The translations under genes and the position numbers were made by a program. A DNA stretch of 64,000 nucleotides from Pseudovirgaria hyperparasitica (lineage: Eukaryota > Ascomycota > Dothideomycetes > Acrospermales > Acrospermaceae). This document shows, piece after piece, positions 39,764-51,599 of the stretch. Within the stretch, counting starts at the first letter, position 1. Each line of letters starts with the position of its first letter. The notes under the pieces were generated by a model. That model was not told where the DNA came from. It saw nothing but the letters and a program-made list of their open reading frames with translations, and searched no databases. The stretch covers positions 27,286 to 91,285 of the forward strand of contig NW_022985571.1 in the NCBI RefSeq assembly GCF_010093815.1. Direction: 5' to 3'.

Positions 39764-40248
39764 GAGATATTAACGTTCTAATAATATTATAGTAAACTAT
39801 ACTAGTAAGTTATAACTATTAGTAAGGAGATATAGAACCTTACTATATAGATCTAATTATTACTAATCTATCTTATATTCTTATTAATTATTAATAAAGA
39901 TAAGAATAATAGTAATAATTAGAGTAAAGATATACTACCTAGCGTATATTTATAGTATATAGATATATTTTTAGTAGGAGATATATTACTTCTCTCTAAT
40001 TATAGACTATATAAGCTAAAGATTAAGCTTAAAGAGAAAGTAGATATCCCTTATAGTCTACTTTATCTACTTTTAAGACTAGAACTTAAAGTTCTTTATA
40101 AATATATTAAAGAATACCTTAGAAGAGACTAGATATATTATAGTATATTATCGGCTAGTATATCTATTCTCTTTATAAAGAAGAAAGATAGAAGTTTATA
40201 TCTATATATTAACTATTAGATACTAAATATAATAACTAAGAAGAATTA

Positions 40249-41233
40249 TTATCTATTACTACTAGTTAGTAAATCTTTAGACTAATTAATAAAGGTAAAG
40301 TACTTTATAAAGCTAGATTTATAAGATATATATTACTAGCTTTAAATTTATTATAGAGATAAGTAGAAAACTATATTTCGGACTAGATATAGTTACTTTA
40401 AGTATACTATTATACTATTTAGACTAATAAATATACTAGAAGCGTTTTAAGAATATATTAATACTATACTTATAGAATTGGCCAGGTGGCGTAGTGGTAG
40501 TGTGCTACGTTACTAGAAGCGTTTATTATCTAACGTCGTGGGTTCGAATCCTATAACGGCCACCTTTTTATACACTAGTTTTCGCACGCTCTATTAAAAA
40601 GTGTGCGGGGCTAAGCGAGCACATAACGTGAAGGTTACCGTTACATGACTACTTAGTCCTAAGCGACCATTAGGTAATGTGAAAATAACTATACCATCAT
40701 TATATAATAAGAATTACCTAATATAGCTACCTACTAAGCTACCTTAAGTAGTAGAGCGACGCCTAGAGTAGCTAGACCCATAACTAGCTTAGCTCGAATC
40801 ATAGAATTTTCACTATATACTAGGGCCTTATCTACCCTAATCCGGCTTAGCTCGTGCTTACTCCGGCTCGGTAACCACGAAATAGACGGTAATACGTAAT
40901 TTAGTATCCCGCCTACCTATAGATGATTATATAGCCCCGAAGAATAATTTCCGAATTCGGCCTAGCTAGGGTTAGTGCTAAGGCATGGACCTATTAGATA
41001 TATACCCCCTCCGGCATTAGTCATCTTAATTAATGACTACTACCTAGCGTAAAGCTATATTCCCATGGATAGGAAAAAACACGGTAACACAGGAATAAAA
41101 GATTAGGCCTAGCCTAGCGACCTATCTAATCATAAGAAAGGTAATACCTACTATAGTTGGTTAGGGCGTTATTAAGAGCCGGTACTAATATAGTAATAAA
41201 AAGCCTAATATAAGGATAAGAAGTAAGTTTATC
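40249..41233. repeat. Left copy of a 985-bp exact repeat flanking the assembly gap
   Basis: The last 985 bp before the run of N recur as the first 985 bp after it (41244-42228), at a constant offset of 995. No difference was seen at any point compared. Both copies include Gypsy B sequence, the same SINE junction and the SINE body, as expected for an unmerged contig overlap. Confidence 0.9.
40480..40564 (+). other. tRNA-like head of the SINE (first of two assembled copies)
   Basis: The head contains a Pol III B box GGTTCGAATCC at 40541-40551 and an A-box-like TGGCGTAGTGG. A T arm (GTGGG/CCTAT) and a D arm can be drawn, but the anticodon stem closes on a six-base loop and only the outer four acceptor pairs (GGCC/GGCC) form, so it is not a working tRNA. 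A T5 run follows directly at 40565-40569. The same unit appears at 41475-41559. Confidence 0.7.
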
Positions 41234-41243
41234 NNNNNNNNNN
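41234..41243. other. Assembly gap (10 N)
   Basis: Ten N join two contigs. The flanks are a 985-bp exact direct repeat, so the gap probably has no missing sequence and the two ends should overlap. Confidence 0.97.
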
Positions 41244-42228
41244 TTATCTATTACTACTAGTTAGTAAATCTTTAGACTAATTAATAAAGGTAAAGTACTT
41301 TATAAAGCTAGATTTATAAGATATATATTACTAGCTTTAAATTTATTATAGAGATAAGTAGAAAACTATATTTCGGACTAGATATAGTTACTTTAAGTAT
41401 ACTATTATACTATTTAGACTAATAAATATACTAGAAGCGTTTTAAGAATATATTAATACTATACTTATAGAATTGGCCAGGTGGCGTAGTGGTAGTGTGC
41501 TACGTTACTAGAAGCGTTTATTATCTAACGTCGTGGGTTCGAATCCTATAACGGCCACCTTTTTATACACTAGTTTTCGCACGCTCTATTAAAAAGTGTG
41601 CGGGGCTAAGCGAGCACATAACGTGAAGGTTACCGTTACATGACTACTTAGTCCTAAGCGACCATTAGGTAATGTGAAAATAACTATACCATCATTATAT
41701 AATAAGAATTACCTAATATAGCTACCTACTAAGCTACCTTAAGTAGTAGAGCGACGCCTAGAGTAGCTAGACCCATAACTAGCTTAGCTCGAATCATAGA
41801 ATTTTCACTATATACTAGGGCCTTATCTACCCTAATCCGGCTTAGCTCGTGCTTACTCCGGCTCGGTAACCACGAAATAGACGGTAATACGTAATTTAGT
41901 ATCCCGCCTACCTATAGATGATTATATAGCCCCGAAGAATAATTTCCGAATTCGGCCTAGCTAGGGTTAGTGCTAAGGCATGGACCTATTAGATATATAC
42001 CCCCTCCGGCATTAGTCATCTTAATTAATGACTACTACCTAGCGTAAAGCTATATTCCCATGGATAGGAAAAAACACGGTAACACAGGAATAAAAGATTA
42101 GGCCTAGCCTAGCGACCTATCTAATCATAAGAAAGGTAATACCTACTATAGTTGGTTAGGGCGTTATTAAGAGCCGGTACTAATATAGTAATAAAAAGCC
42201 TAATATAAGGATAAGAAGTAAGTTTATC
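41244..42228. repeat. Right copy of the 985-bp exact repeat flanking the gap
   Basis: Identical to 40249-41233 at all points compared. After 42228 the SINE continues uniquely to its tail. Confidence 0.9.
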
Positions 42229-45161
42229 ACCTAATGGGATTCAAGGACTTAGACTAGGCTAGGTTAGGTTAGTAATAGGGTCTAGTTAGGGAGCCAATCA
42301 CAGGAGGTTTTCTTATATACATAGCAGCCAATACTAGAGGAGGCCTAAGGCTGTGGAGCATATATATGGCTATATATATAGTTCTTCCTAGTTAAACACT
42401 AATATTATTATTATTATACTTATAGAATTACTTAATATAATCTATATAGTTTATCTTAATAATATACTAATTTACTCTAATAATATATAGAATTAAAAAG
42501 AATATATAAAATTAATACTAAATTAGCTTAGATAGTATAAGCTCTATATAAAGTTATCTAAATATAAGTTCTACTAATAAGAAGTTAGATTTCTTAGCTT
42601 TATTATAATATATAGTAGTCTAAAAATAGAGCTAGAGCGTATAAAGACTATTATAGAATAGCTAGAATCTACTATTATATATTAAATTATAATATTTATA
42701 GATTTTATAAACTATTATTATAAATTTATTATAGACTTCTTATAAATTATAGTACTACTTAATAAACTTACTAAGAATAGTAGTAAAATCTCTATAGATA
42801 GGCGAGTATAGTATAAAGCTAAGTTAGTTAAAATATAGTTAATACTAGAAGTATAAGATATATTCTAATTATTAAAGAATTACTTTATAACTATACTAAT
42901 TCTTAGGTATTTTAATTCTAAGAAGTATATTTAGGTTATGACTAATATATTAGAATTTATAATTACTAGAATTATTAGTTAACCATATAAAGATATAAAA
43001 GATAAGATATAATAGTATCTAGTTACCTTCTTTTTCTATAAAATAGTAGATATAGAGACGTGTTATAATATATATAACTAGAAACTACTTATAATTATTA
43101 AGAGTTTTAAGTAATAGTAATATTATTTAGATAGCTCTATATATTAGATTAAATTATTATTAGATTATATAAATCTTTATTACTTTATATTAACTAAGGT
43201 TCTTAATTACTAATAAGTATATTAGACTAAGTAGATATTAATATTTAACTTTAAAATCTTATATAAAGCTAGAAGAGAGAATAAAGCTAATTCTCTATTA
43301 TAGTATAAAGATTATAAGAAATTATTATAGAATAATATAGATAGTTAGTATAATCTAGACTATACTATACTATAGATACTATAAGACTAGTTATCTAATA
43401 GAATACTAGAAACTAGAATACTTTTAGTAATTCTCTATAGAAATTAGAGTAGATATTAAGTAATCTAAATAAATATCTAAGAAACTAAGAAAGCCCTTAA
43501 AGACTTAATTAAATCTATCTAGAATTCTAATATGTTAGTAAAGAAAGTTATAAGTATAAAAGGAAGCGCTATAGATTCGCTATAGTTATTAAGATAGAAA
43601 TAATAATTAGATATAATCTACTTCTAAGACTAACTCTATATACTAGAGGGCGGCTTATAAATTAATATTTTAAGGGAATAGTATAATTATATATTAGTAG
43701 AATACTTTAGTATTATAAGAATAGTTAATTTAATCTAAAGAATATATAACTAGCTAGGTCTTTATAAATATATAAAGGACTATATAAAAATATATAATAT
43801 TTATAAGTATATAAAAGTATATAGATACTTACTATATAGTAAATTAAGACTATTACCTATACTAAAGAAGATATAAAAGAAATTATTAATAGACTTTATT
43901 ATAGATCTATCTCTAAGTAAGTATTTTAGATATATTTATAATAGTTTACTTATAGTTCTAGATAGATCTATAAAGATATTATACTATATCTCTATAAGAG
44001 AGATAATCTAAGTACTAGATCTTATAGATGTACTACTCTATAATATAGTTTAGCTCTATAGTATACTAAATAGTATAGTTTTAGATAGAGGTCTCTAGAT
44101 AATATCTAAATTTTAGAAGAATTTCTACTATATACTAGGAATTAAGTAGAAACTTAGTACTATATTCTATCTATAAATAGATAGATAGATAGAGTAGTAG
44201 AATTAGATAGTTAAGGTATATTTATATATATATTATAACTATAAGTAGAATAACTAGATAAGGTTAGTCTATATTATAGAATTTATATATAATAATAGCT
44301 ATTATATATTAACCTATATAAGTCCATTTAAAGTAACCTTTAGTTAGAACTATAATATATAGTTTTTATAAACTTAGTTTAAAGTAGAATAATCTAATAT
44401 TAAAGTAATAGAAATTACTATAGAACTATTCTAAATATAAAGAAGTATTATAAAGTTACTATAAGATACTATAGATTATAGTAAATTATACTATAATAAG
44501 AGTAGAAAACCTATAATCTTTAATATTAGAGATAAAGTTTTACTAAATAGTAAGAATATTTATAGTATTAGACTAAAGAAAAAGCTTAACTATATAATAA
44601 TAGATCTATATAAGATTACTTATATAATTAATAACTAGGTATATAAGTTAAAACTCCCTTCTATATTAAAGATATATAATATATTCTATATTATACTTCT
44701 TAAGCTATTTTATATCTTATTATTACTAGATTATTCTAAATAGATACTATATAAAGTAGTTATATAAGAAGATATAGATATCTATAAAGTTAAGTAGATA
44801 CTTAGCTAATAATATACTAAAGATAGTATATAGCTATATAAAATTTATTAGAAAGAATATAATTCTAATAAAGATACTTAGAAACCTATAATAAATATTA
44901 GTAAAGTAGTAATATTAGTATATAAGTAGTAATTAGTAAAGAAAGCTATAGAATTATAGAGAATTATACTAAAGTATAGTAATTTAATATTTTTTAGTAT
45001 AGTTTAGTACTAAGAATAGCTATCTAAAAGAAAGAAGATAAAAGAGATATAGATCTTTAAAATATTCTAAGGAATTAAGAAACTTCCTTAGAAAGTTTAA
45101 ACTTAGAACTTCCTTAGAAAGTTCGAACTTAGAACTCCCTTAGAAAGTTTAAACTTAGAAC

Positions 45162-45301
45162 TGTTAGGCACGTGCCTACCAGTTAATTATACATGTGTGC
45201 AGTAGTCGTATATAAGTAGTGTACTCCACCCTTAAAGTAGTAGCTTTAAGATTCGGTCCTTTTAGTATAGTTGGTTGGTGCATGGAGCCCGCCTCCTTAC
45301 A
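45162..45301 (+). mobile_element. 140-bp solo LTR, little affected by RIP
   Basis: It begins TGTTAGGCACGTGCC and ends CCTTACA, flanked by the 5-bp duplication AGAAC (45157-45161 and 45302-45306). It contains a TATA-like gtatataagtag. No internal region or second LTR is present, so it is a solo LTR or a very short terminal-repeat element of a family different from A-F. Its normal composition contrasts with the saturated Gypsy B around it. Orientation is taken from the TATA-like motif. Confidence 0.85.
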
Positions 45302-46648
45302 AGAACTTTAAAAAAAGTTAAAAATAATTTACTAAGAGTAATAGACATTAAAAATCATTATTAATTAGTATAGATTAGTATAGATTACTAAAGAGTTTAA
45401 AGAAGTTATTTTTAAAGAAAGATAAAATTAAGAAAACTAAAAGAAAATATAAAGATCTATATAGATCTATATAAATCTATATTAATCTATCTAGAAGAAG
45501 TAAGATTACTTTAAAATTAAAACTAAAAACTAAAAATACTAGATAAAAGAAATATATTAGTACTAATTAGTATAGATCTAAACTAATTAAGTTAGAGTAG
45601 ATATAGAATAGCTAATTAATACTATAATTATATCTAAGTCTTTCTACTAGTTCTTATTTAGTATAGAATAGAGCTTTATAATATAGGTCTCTAGTCTTTT
45701 ATTCTAATACTATAAACCCTATATAATATATCTTATAGCTATAAACTTCTCTATAGAAATCTATAGAGTAGTAGAAACTAGAGTAGAGAGAGACGGACTA
45801 GTATAGATATACTAAGAGTTATATAAATTAGTAAAAAGATTTAATAATTAGTATAGAACTATATACCTTTAGTATAGAAACCTCTAGATTAGAGCTATTT
45901 TTACTAACTTTATAGCTCTTTAGTATATATAAGAATAGAATCTTAGTCTTTTCTCTAGAATTATTCTTAGGGATTTTAATATTACTAGTATATAGAAAAA
46001 AGTCTAAATTAATTAAGGTCTTAGTACTATTATATAGATTAATATATATTAGTAAAGATTAGTAATAATTTAAGAAAAATAATATTACCTAGTAATTATA
46101 GTAATTATAGCTATAGTATACTTAGCTAGATTAGTATAGATCTTATTAGAATTATACTTCTAGCTATAATATATACTATATTTATATAATTTATAGAAGG
46201 TCTCTTCTAAAGAATTCTAATTATTAGTACTATACTTCTTATTAGTAGTATTTAGGCGTTATCTAATATTAATCTATATAAATATAAGTAAATTAGTATA
46301 AAGCTTCTTAAACTTACTTAAATACCTATAAATAATAACGCTTCTTAGTTATATAAGTACTATAAGTTATAGATTTAGTATCCCTATATATATATACTAA
46401 AGAAAAATAATAACTATAGTAATATATACTTAGATTATTAGAGTCTAGTGAAGGTTAAGGTAGATTAATAGCTTTTAATATATTATTAATATATATAAGA
46501 TAGAGATTATATAAAGACGTCTATTTCTATACTAATTACTTCTAAGTATTAAGATTTTAGAAAACTATATTATAATTATTACTAATTTATATAGATTCTT
46601 ATAGATTATTATTATTATTAGCTAAAAATACTAAAAAAATTAGTAAGC

Positions 46649-46890
46649 TATTAGGGCTAACACTAGAATAGACTTAACTAGACTACTACGGTCTAGTACG
46701 GTCCCGTAAGAGATAGAATTAGAATTAAGTTAGCTAGATTAAGCGAGACTACTATATAAGTAGACTATATATACTTAATTTCTACTCTTTAGAAATTAAC
46801 CTTATTATAAGAGTAGACTACCCTTTTAAATATATTTCTAAATCCTTCTATAATCTATTAGACTACTATTCTACGTCTATAATTCTTATA
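46649..46890 (+). repeat. 5' LTR of Gypsy E
   Basis: 242 bp, matching the D LTRs over the full length apart from RIP changes and small length differences. Confidence 0.8.
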
Positions 46891-48049
46891 TTTTAATTTC
46901 TTCTTTTATAGTATAATAGTAGTTTATAGAAATAGCTCTAACTACTTATTATAATACTTATAGTACCGCCTCTTATAGTAGACCTTCTCCTAACTTAAAT
47001 AAGAAGAATAGTCTATCTATAACTACCTCTACTAATAACTATATCTTATAGACTATTATACTAATAACTTATATAATATTCTATATAACTATAGAAGATA
47101 TAATAGAATATAAGAATAGAGTCTATTATACTCTATCTTAGTCTAGTTTAAACTATACTAGATCTAATCTTAATATAAGACTAGACTCTATTAATATTAA
47201 TAAGTTAATTTATTAGCACTATCTAATATTAACTATACCCTATAATAATATATATACTAGACTATATAAAGAGAGATAATATTATATTAGACTTAACTTA
47301 AGTAATAACTATATAAACTTAATAAAGCTTAAGAATATACTATAAGACTTAAAGCTATATTATATACTTTAGTTCTAGTAATAATTAATTTATATCTATA
47401 TAGATCTATACTAACTAAAATAGTCTATTCTAGTCTACTACTATCTTAATTACTCTAATCTAAGAAACTATCTTACTTTAATAGTAAAAGTAGAAAGAGT
47501 TTCTATATATAGACTTATTAATATAGTTAATTCTTCTATCTATTTATAAATAATAGTAATAAAATTAGATTTATCTAGAACTATCTTAATCTAATACCTT
47601 TAGAACGTTAGATAGTATACTAAATTAAATATTCTAAGGATATCTATAACTAGAATACGTTTACTAAATTTCTTCTCTAATATTTTAGTAATAGAGCTAA
47701 ATAATATAAGTAGACCTAGGGCTATATCTTTAAGACTTAATAATAAGATAATTAGTTACTATTATAACTTCTTAAATACCTTTAGTCTCTCTAGAGAGAA
47801 GCTAAAGAAGATTATATAATTTAATAATATTATAACTTTAAACGGTCCCTTACCCTAAATATAAAGAACTATCTTAACCTTATAATAATAATCTCTATAG
47901 ACCTCTAAGCTCTTATAAACCTTATAGAGTAATACTAGTATATAATAAACAATTAATACCGTACTAGTATATAACTATCTCTAATAATCTAATCTAATAT
48001 AAAATTATCTAACTAAAACTAATTTAGTAATAGATCTTAAGGAATATTA
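46649..48049 (+). mobile_element. Gypsy copy E (fossil), 5' LTR and part of gag, same family as D
   Basis: The 5' LTR at 46649-46890 (242 bp) and the following gag-side sequence match element D in reverse complement. It interrupts Gypsy B; the five preceding bases are TAAGC. Similarity to D stops where LINE copy 3 begins at 48050 and is not resumed on the other side. It is RIP-saturated and broken many times. Confidence 0.82.
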
Positions 48050-48229
48050 TAATAATAATAATAATATTATATAACTAGGTAGAGTAGTACTCTATAGGCC
48101 TATACCTCCTCTAGTCTAAGCCACTATATAAGAAGAAACCCCATAGGGAAAAACTTCCTTATATCTATAACTACATCTTATTAAACCTCTATTTCGTCTT
48201 AAGTATATAGCTATAGGGTACGCCTATTA

Positions 48230-51200
48230 GTCTATAGCCTATATTACCGTTATTTCGCCCTTAGGTAGCACGTGTAGGTATAGAGGTTATTAGTTAAGGG
48301 CTACCCTTAACTAATAATTAGGGTTCTCCCGGGGTTCTTCTAGTATATATCGGGTTACTACCGGCGTATACCGGGTCTCTTCTAGTATATATTTCCGGGT
48401 CTACTAGTACTAGAGAAGTAGTAGATATATAAGCATCTATCGGGAGACGTCCTTAGGGTACTTATTAAGCTATTATACGATATCTAAAGTCTTCGTAACG
48501 TAGATAAGCTATTACTATTATATATAGAGGTTAGAGTATATAGCTAGATAGTAGCGTATTATACCTCTCCGGCCGTACGCCTTATACTATAGAGATATAT
48601 TAGGGACGCCTCTCTTATAGAGGTAGTATAGAAGTCCCATAGCGCCTATTCGGGCTTAGATAAGTATAGATACTTAGGCTTTCGTTAGCCCTTTATATAT
48701 CTATTTACTCGGTTCCTTCTATGGCCCTCGAATCTACTCTAGATATCTATTCTACTAGGAGGTCTAGTAGGTATAGAGTGCCTCTTTCTACTTATCTTAA
48801 GTCCACGACCATATATTTTTTACGAGTTCTTAAAGGCTCTACCGGTCTAGGAGAGCGTCCGGGTTATCTCGGACTTCTTATACTACTTAGCTAGAGTCGG
48901 CTTCTATTAAGCACCTATACCGTATTCGATTCCGGCCTATATATAGGAGTACGCGGTAATATATACTAATTCGTATATATAGCGCGGCGAAAGTATATTC
49001 TATATTTTCTATACGTTCCTATACTTATTATTTAGTAAAGTATACCACCCTCTATATCTAGTAGAAGTTATATATACTTATAACGTCTATCTCGCGTCGT
49101 AGTAGTACCGTGTTAGTAGCTTTATATACGCCTAATATAAGACGGAGTATACGGTTCTATATGGATTTAAGCTTTATTCGCCTAGTCTATATAAGGGCTG
49201 TATACTAGTACTCGTGTCTATACGTAAAGACGGGTCGTGCTATAGATATATATAGCTAGCGTGCCTTATCCCGGGCGGTTCCCTACGTGGAGGCTATAAT
49301 CCGTTATATAGCGGCTTCTATCTAGAGGGCCCTAGAGACGGCGTATACTACTTATGGTCCCTATTTAAGCTTACTATCTAGTATAACTCCGAGCGCGCGT
49401 ATACTTTATACTAGTAGTTTATTAAATACGTCGATTCGGGGGCGTCGTTCGCCTTCCCTAGTTACCTATTTCCCTTAACGATTAATAAAGTATATAAGCT
49501 AGTATTTCTCCGGGGCGAACTTTACTCTATAGCGTTTTATCTACTAGAGGTACCTCTTATAGTCCTATTCTAGTCGTCTATACGTTCGGTTAGTATTATT
49601 ATTAATAGCTAGAAGGTATATATTATCGGCGTATCCGACTACCTCTATATACTTTATTTCTTAAAGAAGGTCTACCGTAAAGAAGAGGAATAGGATTAGA
49701 GAGATAGTGCTCCCTTATAGGATGCCGTATACCGTCTCTTTATATTCGCTCTAGTACCTAGGGATATGTATCTAAGTTATTCTTTCTATAAGGAATAACT
49801 ATATAAAGCGTATAATCCATTCTAGTATTCGTCTTATCTAGAGGTTATAAATAAGTCTTATATAGTTTACCTTATTAAACGCTCCGGCTATATCGAGGGA
49901 GAGGAGCGATACTACCCGTCTCTATTTCTATACGGCCTAGACGACTTTAATAATATATTAGATAGCTATTATTAGGGAGCTATCTACCTTTACCTTCTAG
50001 TTCGGAGGGAGGAGATTATATTTCTATACCGCGGTACTTATCTTCTTTACTATTATAGCCTCTAGTATCTTACCTAGGTAGGAGAGAAGGGCGATTAGTC
50101 TCTATCCCTTTAGGGAGTTAGGGCTCTTTCCTAGTTTCGGGAGTATAATAGTATAGGCGACTCGGAAGTACTAGGGGTGGTACCCCTACGTGACGCATGC
50201 TTAGAATATACGAGTAATAAGCGGTAGGGTCGCCTTTATAGTTCTTTTTAGGTATCGATTTAGAATTCTATCTAGTCCGGGTACTTTATTATTTAGGAGT
50301 ATCTTAATAATATTAAGTATATCCTCCTCCGTAACTTCTTTGGGGATATCTACTATATATAGATATTTAGCGTTATGAACGTCTAATAGGTCTACTAGTT
50401 CCGGGAGAGGGAACATGGCCTCCCATAGGGCCTTAGTTTTCTTAAGGCCCGTGGAGTATATTCTCCCCTAATATATTAGGGGAGGTATAAGTGGCGGGGG
50501 TGTCGGAGTATCTACACCCTTAGCCTATTTCGCCATGCGCCATAGCCCTATTATATATCATATCTATTAACTAGTAATTATATACTACTATTTACGCCTT
50601 TCGTTACGGAGGACTTTATCGCGTTATTATATTACTTCCTTCTATTCTTTCTATAACTCGAGTGTTCTCGTACGGTATACGCGTCTATATAGCCTTTAGG
50701 CGTCTTATCTACTTTCCCGTACTTGAGGAATCCCCTTTACTTCTAGGGGCCGGTATATTTAGTATAGTACGTGTTTATTTCTCGTATTCTAGTATATTTA
50801 TAGGAGTATCTATACGGCCTAGTCTATGGCTAGGTTATTAGATATATCGACTATAGAGGGATCTAGGATCGCCGATTCTAGGTCCTTTAGATACTTTTCC
50901 TAGTCGGTATCCTTCTATATCTATTATCCCCGTTATTTATTCGGGGTATATATGTTTATTATAGTTTCTATATATTCATAGTCGGAATCCGTCTATACCT
51001 AGCCTAGGCGGTAGTATTAGATCTAGTAACTAATATACTCCGTAGCGAAGGTAAGGTTAAGTATAGACCCGTCTTTATCCTATTTATATTTTTTCTATAT
51101 AACTTATTCTATAGATGTAAGTAGGTATAGAAAGTCGTAGTAGTGGGTGCGTAGTTCTCTTACTCTAAGTTCTTCTCTAACTATAGCTAGGCCTCCCTAC

Positions 51201-51590
51201 TATTAGTAGTAGAGGTTAAAGTCTCCTAGGAGGATGTGTTACCCTAGTTCCGTAGTACCCTTAAGTATCTCGTCTAGTATAAGTACACGTTATTAGTTAT
51301 ATATGTTATATATATATAGGGGGCCTATATCTATTTATAGGTATAGTATTATCCTAAGGTTATCGCGCTTAGTATACGACTATAATAAGAGTAGTATTAA
51401 CCTATAAATATGGAAGAGAACTCATCTTTCTAGTCCTAGAGGGTATATAGTATAGTATCCGGGGTGTATAGTTAGTTTACTCGTCTAGTAGTATTTATAG
51501 GGTTCCTAGATAGCGAGTATTATAGCCCCGGTCTCTTTAAGGAGCGTCGCCTAGTTCTCTCTTTTATATTATATATTTACCTATATAATT
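48230..51590 (-). pseudogene. LINE copy 3 ORF2 (endonuclease-reverse transcriptase), RIP-degraded
   Basis: Endonuclease G-D-F-N is preserved at about 51205-51234. A 71-codon uninterrupted stretch (50201-50416) covers the linker and the K-V-P-G-x-D region at the start of the RT. RT motif A reads S-L-D-I-A-G-A-F at about 49863-49906. Motif C reads Y-A-D-N near 49630, so the second catalytic Asp has become Asn (GAT to AAT, a RIP-type change). Gln codons read TAG/TAA elsewhere. The plus-strand frame at 52262-52540 lies antisense to ORF1 and is a shadow. Confidence 0.72.
48287..48317. repeat. 31-bp palindrome near the 3' end of LINE copy 3
   Basis: Arms of 14 bp (TTATTAGTTAAGGG and its complement) around a 3-base loop. 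The same motif recurs near the 5' end at 53064-53094 and in LINE copy 4 at 60742-60772. Confidence 0.9.
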
Positions 51591-51599
51591 CGGAGTATA

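Larger units (their letters stand above)
40480..42414 (+). mobile_element. tRNA-derived SINE with LINE-like tail, split by an assembly gap
   Basis: The element inserted into Gypsy B with the 15-bp duplication tatacttatagaatt (40465-40479 and 42415-42429). The complete unit read on the right contig is 41475-42414, 940 bp: an 85-bp tRNA-like head, a non-coding body, and a 3' tail that shares its block (actagaggaggc, cctagtta, (ATT)n) with the LINE. Moderate RIP. The length is large for a SINE. The apparent 1.9 kb is inflated by the duplicated contig ends. Confidence 0.8.
22268..46648 (+). mobile_element. Gypsy LTR retrotransposon copy B (fossil), host of five insertions
   Basis: It is the same family as A and C. 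Its pieces are 22268-22676, 30785-32379, 39764-40479, 42415-45161 and 45302-46648, interrupted by D, C, the SINE, the solo LTR and finally E. The pieces total about 6.8 kb, close to the 6.75 kb of copy C up to the homologous point, so only about 0.6 kb including the 3' LTR is missing. The 5' LTR is at 22268-22494 and the RT core lies around the SINE insertion. The five bases before it are TTTAT. It is RIP-saturated, broken in very many places, and older than everything nested in it. Confidence 0.88.

Noticed and set aside
40480-40564. A functional tRNA gene
   Set aside because: The B box is canonical, but the acceptor stem pairs over only four bases and the anticodon loop has six bases. It is the head of a SINE with target duplications.
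40249-42228. A true tandem duplication of Gypsy B plus SINE
   Set aside because: The two copies match exactly and are separated only by ten N, which fits an unmerged contig overlap far better.
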